Part shown: piece after piece, positions 4,997 to 5,074 of the stretch
Numbering within the stretch: the stretch's first letter is position 1
How the letters are laid out: the number at the start of each line of letters is the position of its first letter
DNA from: Candidatus Omnitrophota bacterium
GTDB lineage: Bacteria; Omnitrophota; Gorgyraeia; JAGLLT01
Direction of reading: 5' to 3'
NCBI GenBank assembly: GCA_030630095.1
Contig: DAOVNW010000085.1
Span: 1-5,074 of the forward strand
Length of the DNA stretch: 5,074 nucleotides
The notes under the pieces: model-generated
What the model was told of the DNA's origin: nothing
Database searches by the model: none
Seen by the model: the letters and a program-made list of their open reading frames with translations, nothing else
Program-made: the position numbers and the translations under genes

Positions 4997-5074
4997 TTTT
5001 CAACTTATTCCGCACCGATTGTATCTTCCTTTTCGCGGTTAACTTTTTGTCTTTTCTCTCATCTATCTTTATTG
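4974..5074 (-). CDS. Possible 3' end of an upstream gene overlapping uvrB
   Basis: One minus-strand frame is open from the window edge (first full codon 5072-5070) to a TAG at 4976-4974, giving 32 residues rich in lysine and arginine and ending KNEPVPFI. The other two minus frames are closed between the window edge and uvrB. The overlap with uvrB would be 23 bases, and the lack of a good uvrB ribosome binding site would fit coupling to an upstream gene. However, an open run this short can arise by chance in A-rich sequence, and no family is recognised. Confidence 0.3.
   Translation of the reverse strand, partial: IKIDERKDKKLTAKRKIQSVRNKLKNEPVPFI

Overview
The window is a compact bacterial chromosomal segment in which every supported gene lies on the minus strand. 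It reads, in transcription order (right to left): uvrB (4996-3026), birA (3038-2283), coaX (1992-1213), a DUF167/UPF0235 gene (843-613), a DEDDy-type exonuclease gene (616-65), and the first codons of a further gene running off the left edge (24-1). A possible 3' end of a gene upstream of uvrB enters at the right edge. No mobile-element gene, tRNA, rRNA or CRISPR array was seen.

The moderate AT bias, strong AAGGAG-type ribosome binding sites, a sigma70/sigmaA-type promoter and a perfect CIRCE operator (the HrcA heat-shock repressor site) indicate a bacterium. The housekeeping genes plus many small palindromic intergenic repeats recall uncultured candidate phyla such as Omnitrophota. That placement is an impression, not something the sequence proves.

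uvrB and birA overlap by 13 bases and form one transcription unit (nucleotide excision repair; biotin attachment). coaX (first step of coenzyme A synthesis) stands apart behind a 290-base spacer. DUF167 and the exonuclease overlap by ATGA and are translationally coupled. The fragment at the left edge follows the exonuclease after a small hairpin and a strong ribosome binding site.

The most interesting parts are the intergenic regions. A well-formed minus-strand promoter (TTGATT, 17 bases, TATGAT) followed at once by a perfect CIRCE element points at DUF167 and the exonuclease, with no groES, groEL, dnaK or hrcA gene present. The leader between CIRCE and DUF167 is a stack of hairpins and repeats. 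The same arrangement (a 65-base stem-loop element, a GAATTAATTC box, a hairpin of variable sequence, then TTAAGG(A/G)G) precedes both DUF167 and coaX. Shorter versions occur at two more sites. This looks like a recurring intergenic module, and the CIRCE leader may be a scar left by loss or movement of a chaperone operon.
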